NCBI RefSeq assembly: GCF_019209865.1
Contig: NZ_JAHUTT010000005.1
Coordinates: 1 to 64,000 of the forward strand
Source of the DNA: Shewanella sp. NIFS-20-20
GTDB taxonomy: Bacteria; Pseudomonadota; Gammaproteobacteria; Enterobacterales; Shewanellaceae
Direction of reading: 5' to 3'
Length of the DNA: 64,000 bases
Part shown: piece after piece, positions 51,007 to 60,477 of the stretch
Numbering within the stretch: position 1 is the stretch's first letter
How the letters are laid out: every line of letters begins with the position of its first letter
Notes under the pieces: model-generated
What the model was told of the DNA's origin: nothing
Seen by the model: only the letters and a program-made list of their open reading frames with translations
The model's database searches: none
Program-made: the position numbers and the translations under genes

Positions 51007-51059
51007 TATTGTGTCTACTGACCGATGTGTCTTTATTATAAATTAGCGGAAAATAGCTT

Positions 51060-51527
51060 ATGTTGAAACCTAGAATCTTAATTCTCTTAGCTTTATTAGT
51101 CAGTTTTGCCTCATCGGCGCAATCGGTATACCAAAGAGATCAAGCGCTACCGGTAGAGAAGGTCGTGTATGGGGAAATTGAGTCTCGACGGTTAATCAGC
51201 CAAACCGAACTTATTGAAGATAGCCATCAAGGCTGGCGCACTTTTGGCGGAGCGTTGCTGGGCGGTGTGATTGGGCATCAATTCGGCGGCGGCAGTGGTC
51301 AAGATGTCGCCACCGTGCTCGGTGCGCTGCTTGGTGGGGGGATTGCCAACCAGCAAAGTCAGGCTCGGACTATTCAACATCAATTGCTGGAACTTATGAT
51401 TAAGCAAGATGATGGACAACAAGTGTTAGTTATCCAAACGCCCGATCCCAGCATGCCACTAGCGGCTGGGGATCGAGTGCGAGTCATTTACTTTCCATCC
51501 TCGGTGCGAGTGGATATTGCCATGTAA
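51060..51527 (+). CDS. Glycine-zipper 2TM domain envelope protein
   Basis: A 155-aa exported protein with a signal peptide (about residues 1-20, ending ASSA) and no lipobox. The core TFGGALLGGVIGHQFGGGSGQDVATVLGALLGGGIANQ is a glycine-zipper 2TM motif like those of SlyB and the 17-kDa surface antigen. The C-terminal half is soluble and likely beta-rich (VLVIQTPDPSMPLAAGDRVRVIY). Probably an outer-membrane-associated structural or stress protein. Function is unproven. It is divergent from aat. Confidence 0.75.
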   Translation: MLKPRILILLALLVSFASSAQSVYQRDQALPVEKVVYGEIESRRLISQTELIEDSHQGWRTFGGALLGGVIGHQFGGGSGQDVATVLGALLGGGIANQQSQARTIQHQLLELMIKQDDGQQVLVIQTPDPSMPLAAGDRVRVIYFPSSVRVDIAM

Positions 51528-51552
51528 CGCGGCCATAGCCACGGGCTAAAGA

Positions 51553-51867
51553 TTAGCAACCTCTGGGGCGCTTGTTCTTGTGACCTTGATTAGCTAAATG
51601 CTGACGCCAGAGCGCTTTTGGTGTCAGTCCGTGACTTTGTGATACCGGGGTGTTATCAGTGACGAGCTGCGGCTTTTTTTGAGCTGGGGCAGGCTCACCG
51701 TCATTGCACGACATTAGCATCTGTTCAATCTCACTGAATCGAATTGATTTACCGCCATTGATTTTGTACCAGCTACCCTTTTGTTCAATGGTTACTGTGG
51801 CTTGCTGTTGTTGCTCTAGCTTAGCTTGCAGTGCGCTGATGACTTCTTCTTTGGTCAGTGTAGACAT
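51553..51867 (-). CDS. Hypothetical protein, 104 aa
   Basis: A small soluble protein with a helical N-terminus (MSTLTKEEVISALQAKLEQQQQ), a strand segment GSWYKINGGKSIRFSEIEQMLM, a variable linker, and a basic C-terminus (LWRQHLANQGHKNKRPRGC). The WYKINGGKSIRFSEIE stretch looks conserved and may fold around one nucleic-acid- or protein-binding unit. I recognise no named family. It converges on the glycine-zipper gene. Confidence 0.6.
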   Translation of the reverse strand: MSTLTKEEVISALQAKLEQQQQATVTIEQKGSWYKINGGKSIRFSEIEQMLMSCNDGEPAPAQKKPQLVTDNTPVSQSHGLTPKALWRQHLANQGHKNKRPRGC

Positions 51868-52060
51868 AGTAATTAACCTATTATTTATTATTGAATGACT
51901 GAAGGTTCTCGCTAATTTTATAAAGTGATCGCTCTAAATGTCCAATCTATGACAAAAATATGCATCGTCTTGTGGGGATATGGCTTCCACAATGACGGTT
52001 GCAACAGATGAAATCTTGCCTAATAGTGGGTAAACTATTAGACATTTAGGACATAACCGA

Positions 52061-52813
52061 ATGAATCGACAAGAATTACAGGATTATCTGCATCAATTCC
52101 TTTCCTTAGATCAATACCGAGACTATGCGCCCAATGGATTACAAATCCAAGGTAAGTCAACCATTGCTAAGATAGTGACTGGGGTGACCGCCTGCCAAGC
52201 CCTTATCGATGCCGCTATCGACCAACAAGCGGATGCTATCTTGGTTCATCATGGCTTCTTTTGGAAGGGAGAAGATCCCTGCATCGTCGGGATCAAGCAG
52301 CAGCGAATTCAAGCGCTACTAAGCAATGATGTTAACCTAATGGCTTATCACTTACCGCTAGATGGTCATCGAGTCGTTGGTAATAATGCAACCCTTGGCC
52401 AACGCTTAGGCATGAGTCATATGCGCCCCATTGAAGGCGTAGCTCAAGATTTGGTATGGCAGGGGCAACTCGATATCGCCCTAAGCGCGACAGAGTTTGC
52501 TGAACAAATTAGTCAAGCGTTAGGGCGTGCGCCTTTGGTATTGGGCAATGCTCAAGCCATGATTAAAACTATCGGCTGGTGTACTGGTGGCGCCCAAGAT
52601 TATATCGACATCGCGGCCCAATATGGGCTTGATGCCTTTATTAGTGGTGAAGCGTCGGAGCGCACGTTTCATAGCGCCAATGAGCTGGGGCTGGTCTATT
52701 TTGGTGCCGGCCATCATGCCACCGAGCGCTACGGAATTGAGGCGCTAGGGCAGCATTTAGCCGACAAGTTTGGTATTGACCATGTATTTATTGATGTGCC
52801 CAATCCAGTCTAA
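52061..52813 (+). CDS. ybgI: NIF3/YbgI-family dinuclear metal protein
   Basis: A conserved NIF3-like protein (250 aa), often labelled GTP cyclohydrolase 1 type 2 homologue. The members form toroidal hexamers with a dinuclear metal site. Metal-binding motifs are visible: LVHHGFFWKGED, the mid MAYHLPLDGH (His and Asp), and HHATERYGIEAL with His and Glu. Full length and well preserved. The physiological reaction is not established. The start has ACATAACCGA upstream with only a weak Shine-Dalgarno. Confidence 0.92.
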   Translation: MNRQELQDYLHQFLSLDQYRDYAPNGLQIQGKSTIAKIVTGVTACQALIDAAIDQQADAILVHHGFFWKGEDPCIVGIKQQRIQALLSNDVNLMAYHLPLDGHRVVGNNATLGQRLGMSHMRPIEGVAQDLVWQGQLDIALSATEFAEQISQALGRAPLVLGNAQAMIKTIGWCTGGAQDYIDIAAQYGLDAFISGEASERTFHSANELGLVYFGAGHHATERYGIEALGQHLADKFGIDHVFIDVPNPV

Positions 52814-52833
52814 GTGTTACCAATATCTGCGGG

Positions 52834-54363
52834 TTAATCTGATGCACATTGACGCTGCCCTTGGTGATAACAACTCGGTTGCCTAGGGCAAACGTTACCC
52901 CGCGAACAGATTAATTTTGCATGAGTGCCAATGCCGCGCTCTACCCAATTAATATTTAGTATTTTGGCCACTGAGGTTAACTTACGCTTAATCGCTGCGG
53001 GTATTTGGCTTTCCCCCCCCTGTTGTACACACAAACGTTGTAATTCTTTGGCGATGTCTTGGCTATCACCCGCTTGTGCATCGATGGCCGGGTTTAAATC
53101 GATGCCAGCGCATAATACATGTTGGTTACCCACCATATCTTCCACTCGCAATGACTCACAACAATAGATCCGGGGTTGATTGTCGACATTTAAAATGGAA
53201 ATTTGGGCGCTTGAGCCTTGGGCATTGGCATTGATCATTCTAAACACCGCCCAGTGTTGGCATGGATCTGCCACCATGCGCATATTGCCCCACGGCAGGG
53301 GAATACCATTTCCCCGATAGACAGCTTTGAGTTTGCCTGGGGCATAGGCATCAAAATAATGCCAATGTGGGTAAGGGGATGCCACCGTCATGCGCCGCAT
53401 CGCCACCGATGGCGATACACCAATTTTCTCGTGGACACTGATCTCATAGCCGTGTTGGTCTAACAGCTGGCGAAATGGCACTTTAGGGCACAATAACGCC
53501 CCCGCAAAGAAACTGGACTCAAAGTCTCGCCATGCTTGCAAAATATCTTGAGCATTGGGGGTGGTCGACGCTTGGCTGTCATCTTCTTCCAATAACAAGC
53601 TACGCCCTACCGCTAATACACTCGCTGACGTTTCGTTATTGTGTAGTACTCGATGGCCAATATGCACCGCCAAATCATATTTCAAACGCGTTGGGTAGTG
53701 TTTGAGTAATGAGTTGATACAAATCGTCCTCGGGGGCTCGAAATAGGAGGTCATCACTTGTTGGGAATGCAGCCCAAGTTCGCTGGCTAACGAATGTGAA
53801 GCATGTTCTATCCAACGGATGGTTAAGCCTTGCGCATGGCAAAGATGCAGCAAATCATCAACACTCTGACCCAGTTGCTTTAACCCCACGGATTCTGCTG
53901 CGCGCTCGAGATCGGGGAAATGATTTTGATTATGTTCTTGATGAGCTCGGATCAAGAGATGGGCAAATTGACGACCAGTAATGCCGGTTTGCGATAACAT
54001 TTCTGGAATAGCGATTTGTAATATGTCTTTACTGAACAAAAAACTTGGCTCTAAAGCCATACCATTGATGCCGCCTCTGCGCCCTTTGTCGGGGGTGATA
54101 TCTTCGGTTTGTGGCATATCATCTAAGAACCATTCGAGATCTTTTTGAAAGACGGTCGCAATAACGCTGAGCATGGCACTGCTTGGGACGCGTTTGCCGC
54201 GTTCAATCATGGATAAATAGGAGACCGACGGCGCCGAGTTAGGATCCACGCGAATACAACGAGCCGATAAATCCTCCATGGTTAGATGGTTACGTTTTCG
54301 TAAGTTACGAATTTTAGTGCCAAGAAAATGAGATTGGCGGATCAGGCTTGTGTGGTTCTTCAT
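52834..54363 (-). CDS. XRE-family regulator with degenerate IrrE-like and C-terminal ScfR-like domain
   Basis: A 509-aa regulator. N-terminal HTH (FLGTKIRNLRKRNHLTMEDLSARC... SYLSMIERGKRVPSSAMLSVIATVF, about residues 12-80), a middle region resembling ImmA/IrrE domains, and a long C-terminal domain with a Cys-rich end (ICSRGNVCPRQPSC, then C at the tail). The layout resembles short-chain-fatty-acid regulators (ScfR/RamB type) that control glyoxylate and propionate genes. The usual HELGH metalloprotease motif is replaced around AVHIGHRVLH, so proteolysis is unlikely. It is divergent from the malate synthase G-like gene, with a palindrome next to its start. Target and ligand are inferred. Confidence 0.75.
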   Translation of the reverse strand: MKNHTSLIRQSHFLGTKIRNLRKRNHLTMEDLSARCIRVDPNSAPSVSYLSMIERGKRVPSSAMLSVIATVFQKDLEWFLDDMPQTEDITPDKGRRGGINGMALEPSFLFSKDILQIAIPEMLSQTGITGRQFAHLLIRAHQEHNQNHFPDLERAAESVGLKQLGQSVDDLLHLCHAQGLTIRWIEHASHSLASELGLHSQQVMTSYFEPPRTICINSLLKHYPTRLKYDLAVHIGHRVLHNNETSASVLAVGRSLLLEEDDSQASTTPNAQDILQAWRDFESSFFAGALLCPKVPFRQLLDQHGYEISVHEKIGVSPSVAMRRMTVASPYPHWHYFDAYAPGKLKAVYRGNGIPLPWGNMRMVADPCQHWAVFRMINANAQGSSAQISILNVDNQPRIYCCESLRVEDMVGNQHVLCAGIDLNPAIDAQAGDSQDIAKELQRLCVQQGGESQIPAAIKRKLTSVAKILNINWVERGIGTHAKLICSRGNVCPRQPSCYHQGQRQCASD

Positions 54364-54372
54364 TTTGTAAAA

Positions 54373-54399
54373 TTCACAATGTAAAATTTTTATTGTGAA
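54373..54399. promoter_or_regulatory. Inverted-repeat operator between regulator and orphan domain gene
   Basis: TTCACAAT (54373-54380) and ATTGTGAA (54392-54399) are perfect inverted arms with an 11-base AT-rich spacer. They lie 10 bases upstream of the regulator's ATG and just before the -35 of the divergent gene. Related half-sites TTGTAAAATT and ATGTAAAATT overlap. This is the best candidate site for autoregulation by the XRE protein. Confidence 0.55.
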
Positions 54400-54400
54400 A

Positions 54401-54429
54401 TTGTAATGAAAAATTGCGTAGACTACAAA
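54401..54429 (+). promoter_or_regulatory. Promoter of the malate synthase G-like domain gene
   Basis: TTGTAA (54401-54406) and TACAAA (54424-54429) are spaced by 17 bases, about 60 bases before the start codon and adjacent to the palindromic operator. Confidence 0.45.
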
Positions 54430-54490
54430 TTAAGCAAGCAACTGCTCGCGAAATTATTAACATCTGGCAAGTATTAATGAGGACACCACT

Positions 54491-54988
54491 ATGGTAACGA
54501 CAACAATAGCACCAACTCAGACACGCACCCCTTCGCATACGAGTGGTCAACAATACGTTACCTCTCAAGATAAACTGGCCGAAGCCAAAGCATTCTTAGA
54601 TGTTCATTGCCCATTAACGCGTGGCAGTCATCAACAGGTGGTAAGTTACTTAGTATATTATCAGCATTTACTGGCCTTCTTTGCTGATGGCAGTCACTGT
54701 GGCTTGGCCTCTGCGCAACAATTTGTCGGCTTGTGTGGCCACAAGGAAGCGCCAAGTGCGATTTTATTAAAAACAGGGGCAGTGCACGTCGAGCTCAGCT
54801 TTGATAGAAAGGGCCTGATTGGCCAGTCTGATCTGGCACATATTGAAGATATCCAGCTGCAAACTCGGGTGGGTAATGGCTTTGATATTTGGGTGAGTTT
54901 ATTGCACGGTCAAACCAATATGCAGGGTGAGAAGCCAACGGCTAAACATTACACTGCTAAAGATGGAAATGATTATCGCTTTGAGTAA
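54491..54988 (+). CDS. Orphan protein resembling domain II of malate synthase G
   Basis: A 165-aa soluble protein. Residues about 33-128 align without large gaps to the non-catalytic N-terminal alpha/beta segment of malate synthase G (E. coli GlcB around residues 170-265). Shared points are FLD, PLxxGSxQxVV, QFVG, APxxILLK, HxEL, DxxGxIG and DxAHIxD. The match stops before the synthase's catalytic TIM barrel, which is absent, and the flanks are unrelated. The start has AATGAGGACA upstream. It is divergent from an XRE regulator of a class linked to acetate/propionate metabolism. A ligand-binding or regulatory role is possible. Function unknown; no malate synthase activity is expected. Confidence 0.7.
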   Translation: MVTTTIAPTQTRTPSHTSGQQYVTSQDKLAEAKAFLDVHCPLTRGSHQQVVSYLVYYQHLLAFFADGSHCGLASAQQFVGLCGHKEAPSAILLKTGAVHVELSFDRKGLIGQSDLAHIEDIQLQTRVGNGFDIWVSLLHGQTNMQGEKPTAKHYTAKDGNDYRFE

Positions 54989-55015
54989 TGAGTCTTTTGC
55001 CAGAGGCTGATTCAT

Positions 55016-55047
55016 CAAAAAAATGCCAGTCGTAAGACTGGCATTGT
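55016..55047 (-). terminator. metG terminator
   Basis: The stem AATGCCAGT/ACTGGCATT with loop CGTAAG is followed on the minus strand by seven T. It lies between converging genes. Confidence 0.85.
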
Positions 55048-55064
55048 GATTTTTCTATAGAAGG

Positions 55065-57086
55065 TTACTTAACCTTCATACCTGGCTGGGCACCATCATG
55101 CGGCTCGAGGATCCACAAATCCTTACCGCCAGGGCCTGCTGCCAGCACCATACCTTCCGACAAACCAAAGCGCATTTTACGCGGCGCTAAATTAGCCACC
55201 ATCACAGTCAACTTGCCTTCTAAATCTTCAGGGGCATAAGCCGATTTGATGCCTGCAAACACTTGGCGAGTTTCACCACCGATATCTAATTGCAGTTTTA
55301 ACAGCTTATCGGCTTCAGCCACATGTTCCGCTTTAACGATTTTGGCGATACGTAAATCGATTTTGGCAAAGTCATCAAAGCTGATGGTTTCAGCAATGGG
55401 ATCATCGACTAACGGGCCCGTTGCTGGCACTTGTGGTTGTAAGTTTTCTTGTGAGGCTTCGACCATGGCATTGATTTTTTCCAGATCAACGCGTTGCATC
55501 ATGGCTTTAAAGGTATTAATTTCGTGGCCAGCAAGATCCGTGGCTAACGTATCCCAACGTAATTCCAGTTGCATAAATGCTTCGACATCGTCGGCTAAGC
55601 GCGGCAACACCGGCTTTAAGTAAGTCACCAGAATGCGGAACAAGTTAAGTGCATTCGAGCATACTTGATGGGCTTGCTCTTGTTTATCATCTTGCTTCAC
55701 TAACTGCCAAGGTGCTGCATCCGCCACATAGGCATTGGCGATATCGGCCAGTGCCATGATTTCACGCATTGCCTTGCCGTATTCACGACCCTCATAGAAG
55801 TCGGCAATGATGTCTTGTTTCGCTAAGAATTCATGGGTGAGGCTCATGTCTTCAATCGCGGCTAACTTGCTATCAAAACGCTTGGTGATGAAGCCCGCAG
55901 TCCGAGAGGCTAAGTTGACTAATTTACCCACGAGATCGGAGTTTACGCGCTGGGCAAAGTCTTCAAGGTTTAAATCAAGGTCATCAATGCGGTTAGATAA
56001 TTTAGCCGCATAGTAATAACGTAGAAACTCCGGATCCAAATGGTCTAAATAAGTCCGGGCCTTGATAAAGGTTCCCTTAGATTTTGACATTTTGGCACCA
56101 TTGACGGTGACATAACCATGAGCATAAACACTATTGGGTTTACGCAGGCCTGCGCCTTCTAACATGGCTGGCCAAAATAAACTGTGGAAATACACAATAT
56201 CTTTGCCGATGAAGTGATATACCTCAGCGGTCGAGTCTTTCGCCCAGAAGTCATCGAAATTAAGATCGTCTCGTCGATTACATAAGTTCAAAAATGAGCC
56301 CATGTAGCCGATCGGCGCATCTAACCACACATAGAAATATTTGCCAGGAGCATCGGGGATCTCGAAGCCAAAATAGGGGGAATCACGGGTGATATCCCAT
56401 TGCTGAAGACCTTGCTCAAACCATTCATTGAGTTTATTGGCCATCTCGGTTTGCAATGAGCCTGAGTGAGTCCACTCTTTTAACATGCCTTCAAAGGCGG
56501 GCAGGTCAAAAAAGAAGTGCTCAGTATCTTTCAGTACGGGAGTTGCACCAGAGACCACGGACTTAGGGTTAATCATTTCCGTAGGGCTGTAGGTCGCACC
56601 ACACACTTCACAGTTGTCACCATACTGATCTTCTGAACGACATTTCGGGCAGGTGCCTTTGACGAAACGATCTGGCAAGAACATGGTCTTTTCAGGATCA
56701 AACAACTGAGAAATCGTGCGGCTCTTAATATAACCGTTATCACGCAGCTTTAAATAGATCTCACTGGCCAGTTGACGGTTTTCAGGGCTATGAGTGCTGT
56801 GGTAATTATCAAAGGCAATATTGAAATCTGAAAAATCTTGCATATGCTCTTGTTGCACTTGAGCAATCATATCTTCTGGGGCAATCCCCAGTTGTTGGGC
56901 TTTGAGCATAATCGGAGTGCCATGGGCGTCATCGGCACAAATATAATGACACTCATGGCCACGCATTTTTTGGAAACGAGACCAAATATCCGTTTGGATA
57001 TACTCTAACATATGACCTAAATGGATCGGGCCATTGGCATACGGCAGGGCACTGGTCACTAAAATTTTACGGGTTGAATTTGCCAT
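55065..57086 (-). CDS. metG: Methionyl-tRNA synthetase
   Basis: MetG (673 aa) charges initiator and elongator tRNA-Met. The class I HIGH-type motif is [13 protein letters not shown] and the KMSKS motif is [11 protein letters not shown]. The zinc knuckle region has [20 protein letters not shown]-terminal EMAP/Trbp111-like tRNA-binding and dimerisation domain (about 570-673; [28 protein letters not shown]) is present. It is divergent from apbC over 225 bp, as in E. coli. Confidence 0.97.
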   Translation of the reverse strand: MANSTRKILVTSALPYANGPIHLGHMLEYIQTDIWSRFQKMRGHECHYICADDAHGTPIMLKAQQLGIAPEDMIAQVQQEHMQDFSDFNIAFDNYHSTHSPENRQLASEIYLKLRDNGYIKSRTISQLFDPEKTMFLPDRFVKGTCPKCRSEDQYGDNCEVCGATYSPTEMINPKSVVSGATPVLKDTEHFFFDLPAFEGMLKEWTHSGSLQTEMANKLNEWFEQGLQQWDITRDSPYFGFEIPDAPGKYFYVWLDAPIGYMGSFLNLCNRRDDLNFDDFWAKDSTAEVYHFIGKDIVYFHSLFWPAMLEGAGLRKPNSVYAHGYVTVNGAKMSKSKGTFIKARTYLDHLDPEFLRYYYAAKLSNRIDDLDLNLEDFAQRVNSDLVGKLVNLASRTAGFITKRFDSKLAAIEDMSLTHEFLAKQDIIADFYEGREYGKAMREIMALADIANAYVADAAPWQLVKQDDKQEQAHQVCSNALNLFRILVTYLKPVLPRLADDVEAFMQLELRWDTLATDLAGHEINTFKAMMQRVDLEKINAMVEASQENLQPQVPATGPLVDDPIAETISFDDFAKIDLRIAKIVKAEHVAEADKLLKLQLDIGGETRQVFAGIKSAYAPEDLEGKLTVMVANLAPRKMRFGLSEGMVLAAGPGGKDLWILEPHDGAQPGMKVK

Positions 57087-57311
57087 CTTGTCTCAAAACT
57101 CAGCTTATTAGGACGTCATTGTGGTAGATACTAACCGAAGTCTGGCTTATTTTCATCAAGACAAACGCTAACTGGGGCATTTCTACACTAATGTTTTTGC
57201 CAATATCTGATACACTTGGTCAAATTTATTGGAAACATAGTTTTAGGTTGATAGCATTTGCGGTTTATTTGACCAAAGAACAACGCTAACGACCCGAATT
57301 GGGATAACCAA

Positions 57312-58424
57312 ATGTCTGCAATTTTACCGGATTTTCGTCTTGATGAACCTTTGCTTACACAAGTACTCACTATTCTTGAAGGCCAAATAGACCCTTATTT
57401 ACAACAGGGCTTTGTCTCCGCCAATATGGTCACTCGTTTGGCCATTGATGGTAAACGATTACAACTTGGTCTTGTTTATCGTTATCCATGTCAAAGTAGT
57501 TACCAAGCGCGCGTCATGAGCTTAACCAAAGCATTGGCCGTGCTAGATGATATCGATGAAGTCGAGTGTGAAATTGATTTTCAAGCTCCAATCTATACTC
57601 AAGCGACGGATGCCAATTTACGCCAAGTGAAACAAATCATTGCGGTAGCCTCAGGCAAAGGCGGTGTGGGTAAGTCAACCACGGCGGTCAACCTTGCTTT
57701 GGCGCTCGCGGCAGAAGGCGCGGTTGTCGGCATTTTAGATGCCGATATTTACGGTCCTTCAATCCCGTTGATGTTGGGTGTGACAGACTTCAGGCCGCAG
57801 TCTGCCGATGGCAAAACCATGACTGCCGCAGAGGCTCATGGTATAACGGCGCAATCAATCGGGTTTATGCTGGTGGATGATCAAGCCGCCGTGTGGCGAG
57901 GTCCGATGGCTGCTGGCGCCTTGGTTCAGCTGGTGAATGACACCCTCTGGCCAGAACTTGATTATCTAGTGATAGATTTACCACCAGGGACTGGTGATAT
58001 TCAGCTGACCTTATCGCAAAAAGTGCCTGTCAGTGGTGCTGTGGTGGTGACCACCCCACAAGATGTGGCGTTGATGGATGCCAAGAAAGGCATCACCATG
58101 TTCCAAAAAGTTAATATTCCGGTATTAGGTGTCGTGGAAAACATGAGCTTTCACATTTGCTCCGAATGTGGCCATAAAGATCATCCATTTGGCGCTAATG
58201 GCGGCAGTGATATCGCCAAGCGCTATCAATTGCCTTTATTAGGCGCGATGCCATTACAAATAGCGTTACGAGAATCCATGGACAATGGCGCACCAATAAT
58301 GGTGGCCGACCCTGACAGTGAAGTTGCCGGTATTTACCGAGAAATCGCCCGCAAAGTGGGGGCGAGCCTTGCGACGTTGCAACGCCAAGCGCAAGTTTCA
58401 ATCAGTGTTGAAGATGATGAGTAA
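57312..58424 (+). CDS. apbC: Iron-sulfur cluster carrier ApbC/Mrp
   Basis: A 370-aa P-loop NTPase that carries and transfers Fe-S clusters in the cytosol. An N-terminal MIP18-like domain (about 1-95) precedes the Mrp ATPase domain with the deviant Walker A IAVASGKGGVGKSTTAVN, DADIYGPSIP, DLPPGTGDIQLTL and the cluster-ligating CxxC in HICSECGH. Start MSAILPDFRL. Followed after 10 bases by udk. Confidence 0.95.
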   Translation: MSAILPDFRLDEPLLTQVLTILEGQIDPYLQQGFVSANMVTRLAIDGKRLQLGLVYRYPCQSSYQARVMSLTKALAVLDDIDEVECEIDFQAPIYTQATDANLRQVKQIIAVASGKGGVGKSTTAVNLALALAAEGAVVGILDADIYGPSIPLMLGVTDFRPQSADGKTMTAAEAHGITAQSIGFMLVDDQAAVWRGPMAAGALVQLVNDTLWPELDYLVIDLPPGTGDIQLTLSQKVPVSGAVVVTTPQDVALMDAKKGITMFQKVNIPVLGVVENMSFHICSECGHKDHPFGANGGSDIAKRYQLPLLGAMPLQIALRESMDNGAPIMVADPDSEVAGIYREIARKVGASLATLQRQAQVSISVEDDE

Positions 58425-58434
58425 AGGGTAAAGT

Positions 58435-59073
58435 ATGAATTCGTCGCAGTGTGTCATTATCGCAATTGCTGGGGCATCAGCCTCTGGTAAGAGTCTTATT
58501 GCCAATACGATTTTTAAAGAGTTATGTCGCGATCTGGGGACGGATCAGATTGGGGTGATCAACGAAGATGCCTATTATCGTGATCAAGGCCATCTGTCGA
58601 TGGAGCAGCGTGTTAAGACGAACTATGACCACCCTAAAGCGTTAGATCATGAGTTGTTGTGTCAGCATTTAACCACATTGAAGGCAGGTCAAGCCGTTGA
58701 TGTTCCAGTGTATTCTTACACTGAACATACCCGTATGCCTCAAGTGAGCACCATGACCCCTAAGAAAGTCATTATCTTAGAAGGTATTTTATTACTGACC
58801 GATCCGTGTTTACGTCAGTTAATGGATGCCAGTGTCTTTATGGATACGCCGTTAGATATTTGTTTCTTACGTCGTCTGACTCGAGATGTTGAAGAGCGTG
58901 GTCGCACCATGGAATCTGTGATTGAGCAGTACAAGAAAACGGTACGTCCGATGTTTTTGCAGTTTATTGAACCGTCTAAACAATACGCTGATATCATCGT
59001 GCCGCGCGGTGGTAAAAATCGCATTGCGACAGATATATTAAAAGCCAGAATCCAACATTTATTGGCACGTTAA
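58435..59073 (+). CDS. udk: Uridine kinase
   Basis: Uridine/cytidine kinase (212 aa) of the pyrimidine salvage pathway. P-loop [14 protein letters not shown], the base/ribose-binding [25 protein letters not shown], and YSYTEHTR are characteristic. It lies between apbC and dcd, the usual gammaproteobacterial order, with AAAGGGTAAAGT upstream providing the ribosome-binding site. Confidence 0.96.
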   Translation: MNSSQCVIIAIAGASASGKSLIANTIFKELCRDLGTDQIGVINEDAYYRDQGHLSMEQRVKTNYDHPKALDHELLCQHLTTLKAGQAVDVPVYSYTEHTRMPQVSTMTPKKVIILEGILLLTDPCLRQLMDASVFMDTPLDICFLRRLTRDVEERGRTMESVIEQYKKTVRPMFLQFIEPSKQYADIIVPRGGKNRIATDILKARIQHLLAR

Positions 59074-59104
59074 CCGCGAATACTGCAGGGAGTAATAAGG
59101 AACC

Positions 59105-59686
59105 ATGCGTCTAACGGATACCGAAATTGAACAGTCATTAGCTAATGGCGAAATCCAGATTGATCCTCCACCTGCAGCAGAAGCTATCAGCGGGGTGAGT
59201 GTCGATGTGCGTTTAGGCAATTCATTTCGGGTGTTCAAAGACCATACGGCGCCTTATATTGATGTCAGTGGGCCGCGGGCTGAGCTTCAGCAAGCCTTGG
59301 ATAGAGTCATGAGTGAGAAAATTGACATTGCCAATGGCGATGCTTTTTTCTTGCATCCAGGTGAACTCGCGCTGGCAGTGACCTTGGAAAGTGTGACATT
59401 ACCTGCCGACATTGTCGGCTGGCTCGATGGGCGTTCATCATTAGCACGGCTAGGCTTAATGGTACATGTGACAGCCCATCGTATCGATCCGGGTTGGTCT
59501 GGTAAAATTGTACTTGAGTGTTATAACTCGGGTAAATTGCCATTGGCATTACGGCCAAACATGGTGATTGGCGCCTTAAATTTTGAGCGCCTAAACCAGG
59601 CCGTGGCGCGTCCTTATAATCAGCGTAAAAATGCTAAATATAAGGATCAGCAAGAAGCCGTCGCCAGTCGTATTAGTCAGGACTGA
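59105..59686 (+). CDS. dcd: dCTP deaminase
   Basis: Dcd (193 aa) deaminates dCTP to dUTP, supplying most dUMP for thymidylate synthesis. Trimeric dUTPase-fold motifs: [38 protein letters not shown] (catalytic Glu region downstream), GALNFERL. It directly precedes pabC with two bases between stop and next start. It contributes, with tmk nearby, to dTTP supply. Confidence 0.96.
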   Translation: MRLTDTEIEQSLANGEIQIDPPPAAEAISGVSVDVRLGNSFRVFKDHTAPYIDVSGPRAELQQALDRVMSEKIDIANGDAFFLHPGELALAVTLESVTLPADIVGWLDGRSSLARLGLMVHVTAHRIDPGWSGKIVLECYNSGKLPLALRPNMVIGALNFERLNQAVARPYNQRKNAKYKDQQEAVASRISQD

Positions 59687-59688
59687 CC

Positions 59689-60477
59689 ATGGAGGTATCG
59701 CCTCTTGATGCACAAATGACTGACAGAGCCATGGCCTATGGTGATGGTTTGTTTGCGACTCTGCGGGTGGAGAACGGTCAAATACTATGGTGTCAACAAC
59801 ACCTCGAGCGTTTATCCCAGGGCGCGCAGCGGTTAGGATTTGAGCTGGTGTTTAGCGCTGAGATACGCACCAAACTCACTCAATTAACGGCGAGCAACAG
59901 CGGTTGTCTCAAGTTACACATCAGTCGTGGCGAGGGCGGGCGTGGCTACCAAGCAAGTGCTAGTGCTCAACCGATAGTGCGAATGAGCTTTCACTCCTTA
60001 CCCGATTGTTATCCGCATTGGCACTCTCATGGCATTCGCTTGCAAACCAGTTCAGTACGCTTAGGTCGTCAGCCCTTATTAGCGGGCATTAAACATCTGA
60101 ACCGCTTAGAACAAGTCCTGATTAAACAAGAGCGCCTAGCGCCAAGCTATGATGACTATTTGGTGTTTGATGCCGACGGTTTTCTGGTTGAAACCTCGGT
60201 TGGAAATATCTTTCTGGTTAACAATGGGCGAGTGCTGACGCCTCACCATGGCTATGCTGGCGTGGCTGGCATGGCTCGTACTCAATCATTACTGGCCTTG
60301 GTTGACATGGGCTACTCTATCGAGTGTCGCTCGTTAACCGTGAATGATTTACAGCAGGCAGATCATGTCTTTACCACGAATAGCCTTTATGGGGTAGTGG
60401 ACGTGACTCAAGTTGACCTTCTTCAATTTCAGCGCTGGCCAAACACAGTGCTGCTTAGACAAAAGATCTTATGCTAA
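59689..60477 (+). CDS. pabC: Aminodeoxychorismate lyase
   Basis: PabC (262 aa) is a fold-type IV PLP enzyme making p-aminobenzoate from aminodeoxychorismate for folate. Features: DRAMAYGDGLFATLRVENG, the PLP Lys in LLAGIKHLNRLEQVL, the ETSVGNIFLV segment, and TNSLYGVVDV. It starts two bases after dcd and overlaps mltG by seven bases, so the chain dcd-pabC-mltG-tmk-holB is translationally coupled. Confidence 0.93.
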   Translation: MEVSPLDAQMTDRAMAYGDGLFATLRVENGQILWCQQHLERLSQGAQRLGFELVFSAEIRTKLTQLTASNSGCLKLHISRGEGGRGYQASASAQPIVRMSFHSLPDCYPHWHSHGIRLQTSSVRLGRQPLLAGIKHLNRLEQVLIKQERLAPSYDDYLVFDADGFLVETSVGNIFLVNNGRVLTPHHGYAGVAGMARTQSLLALVDMGYSIECRSLTVNDLQQADHVFTTNSLYGVVDVTQVDLLQFQRWPNTVLLRQKILC

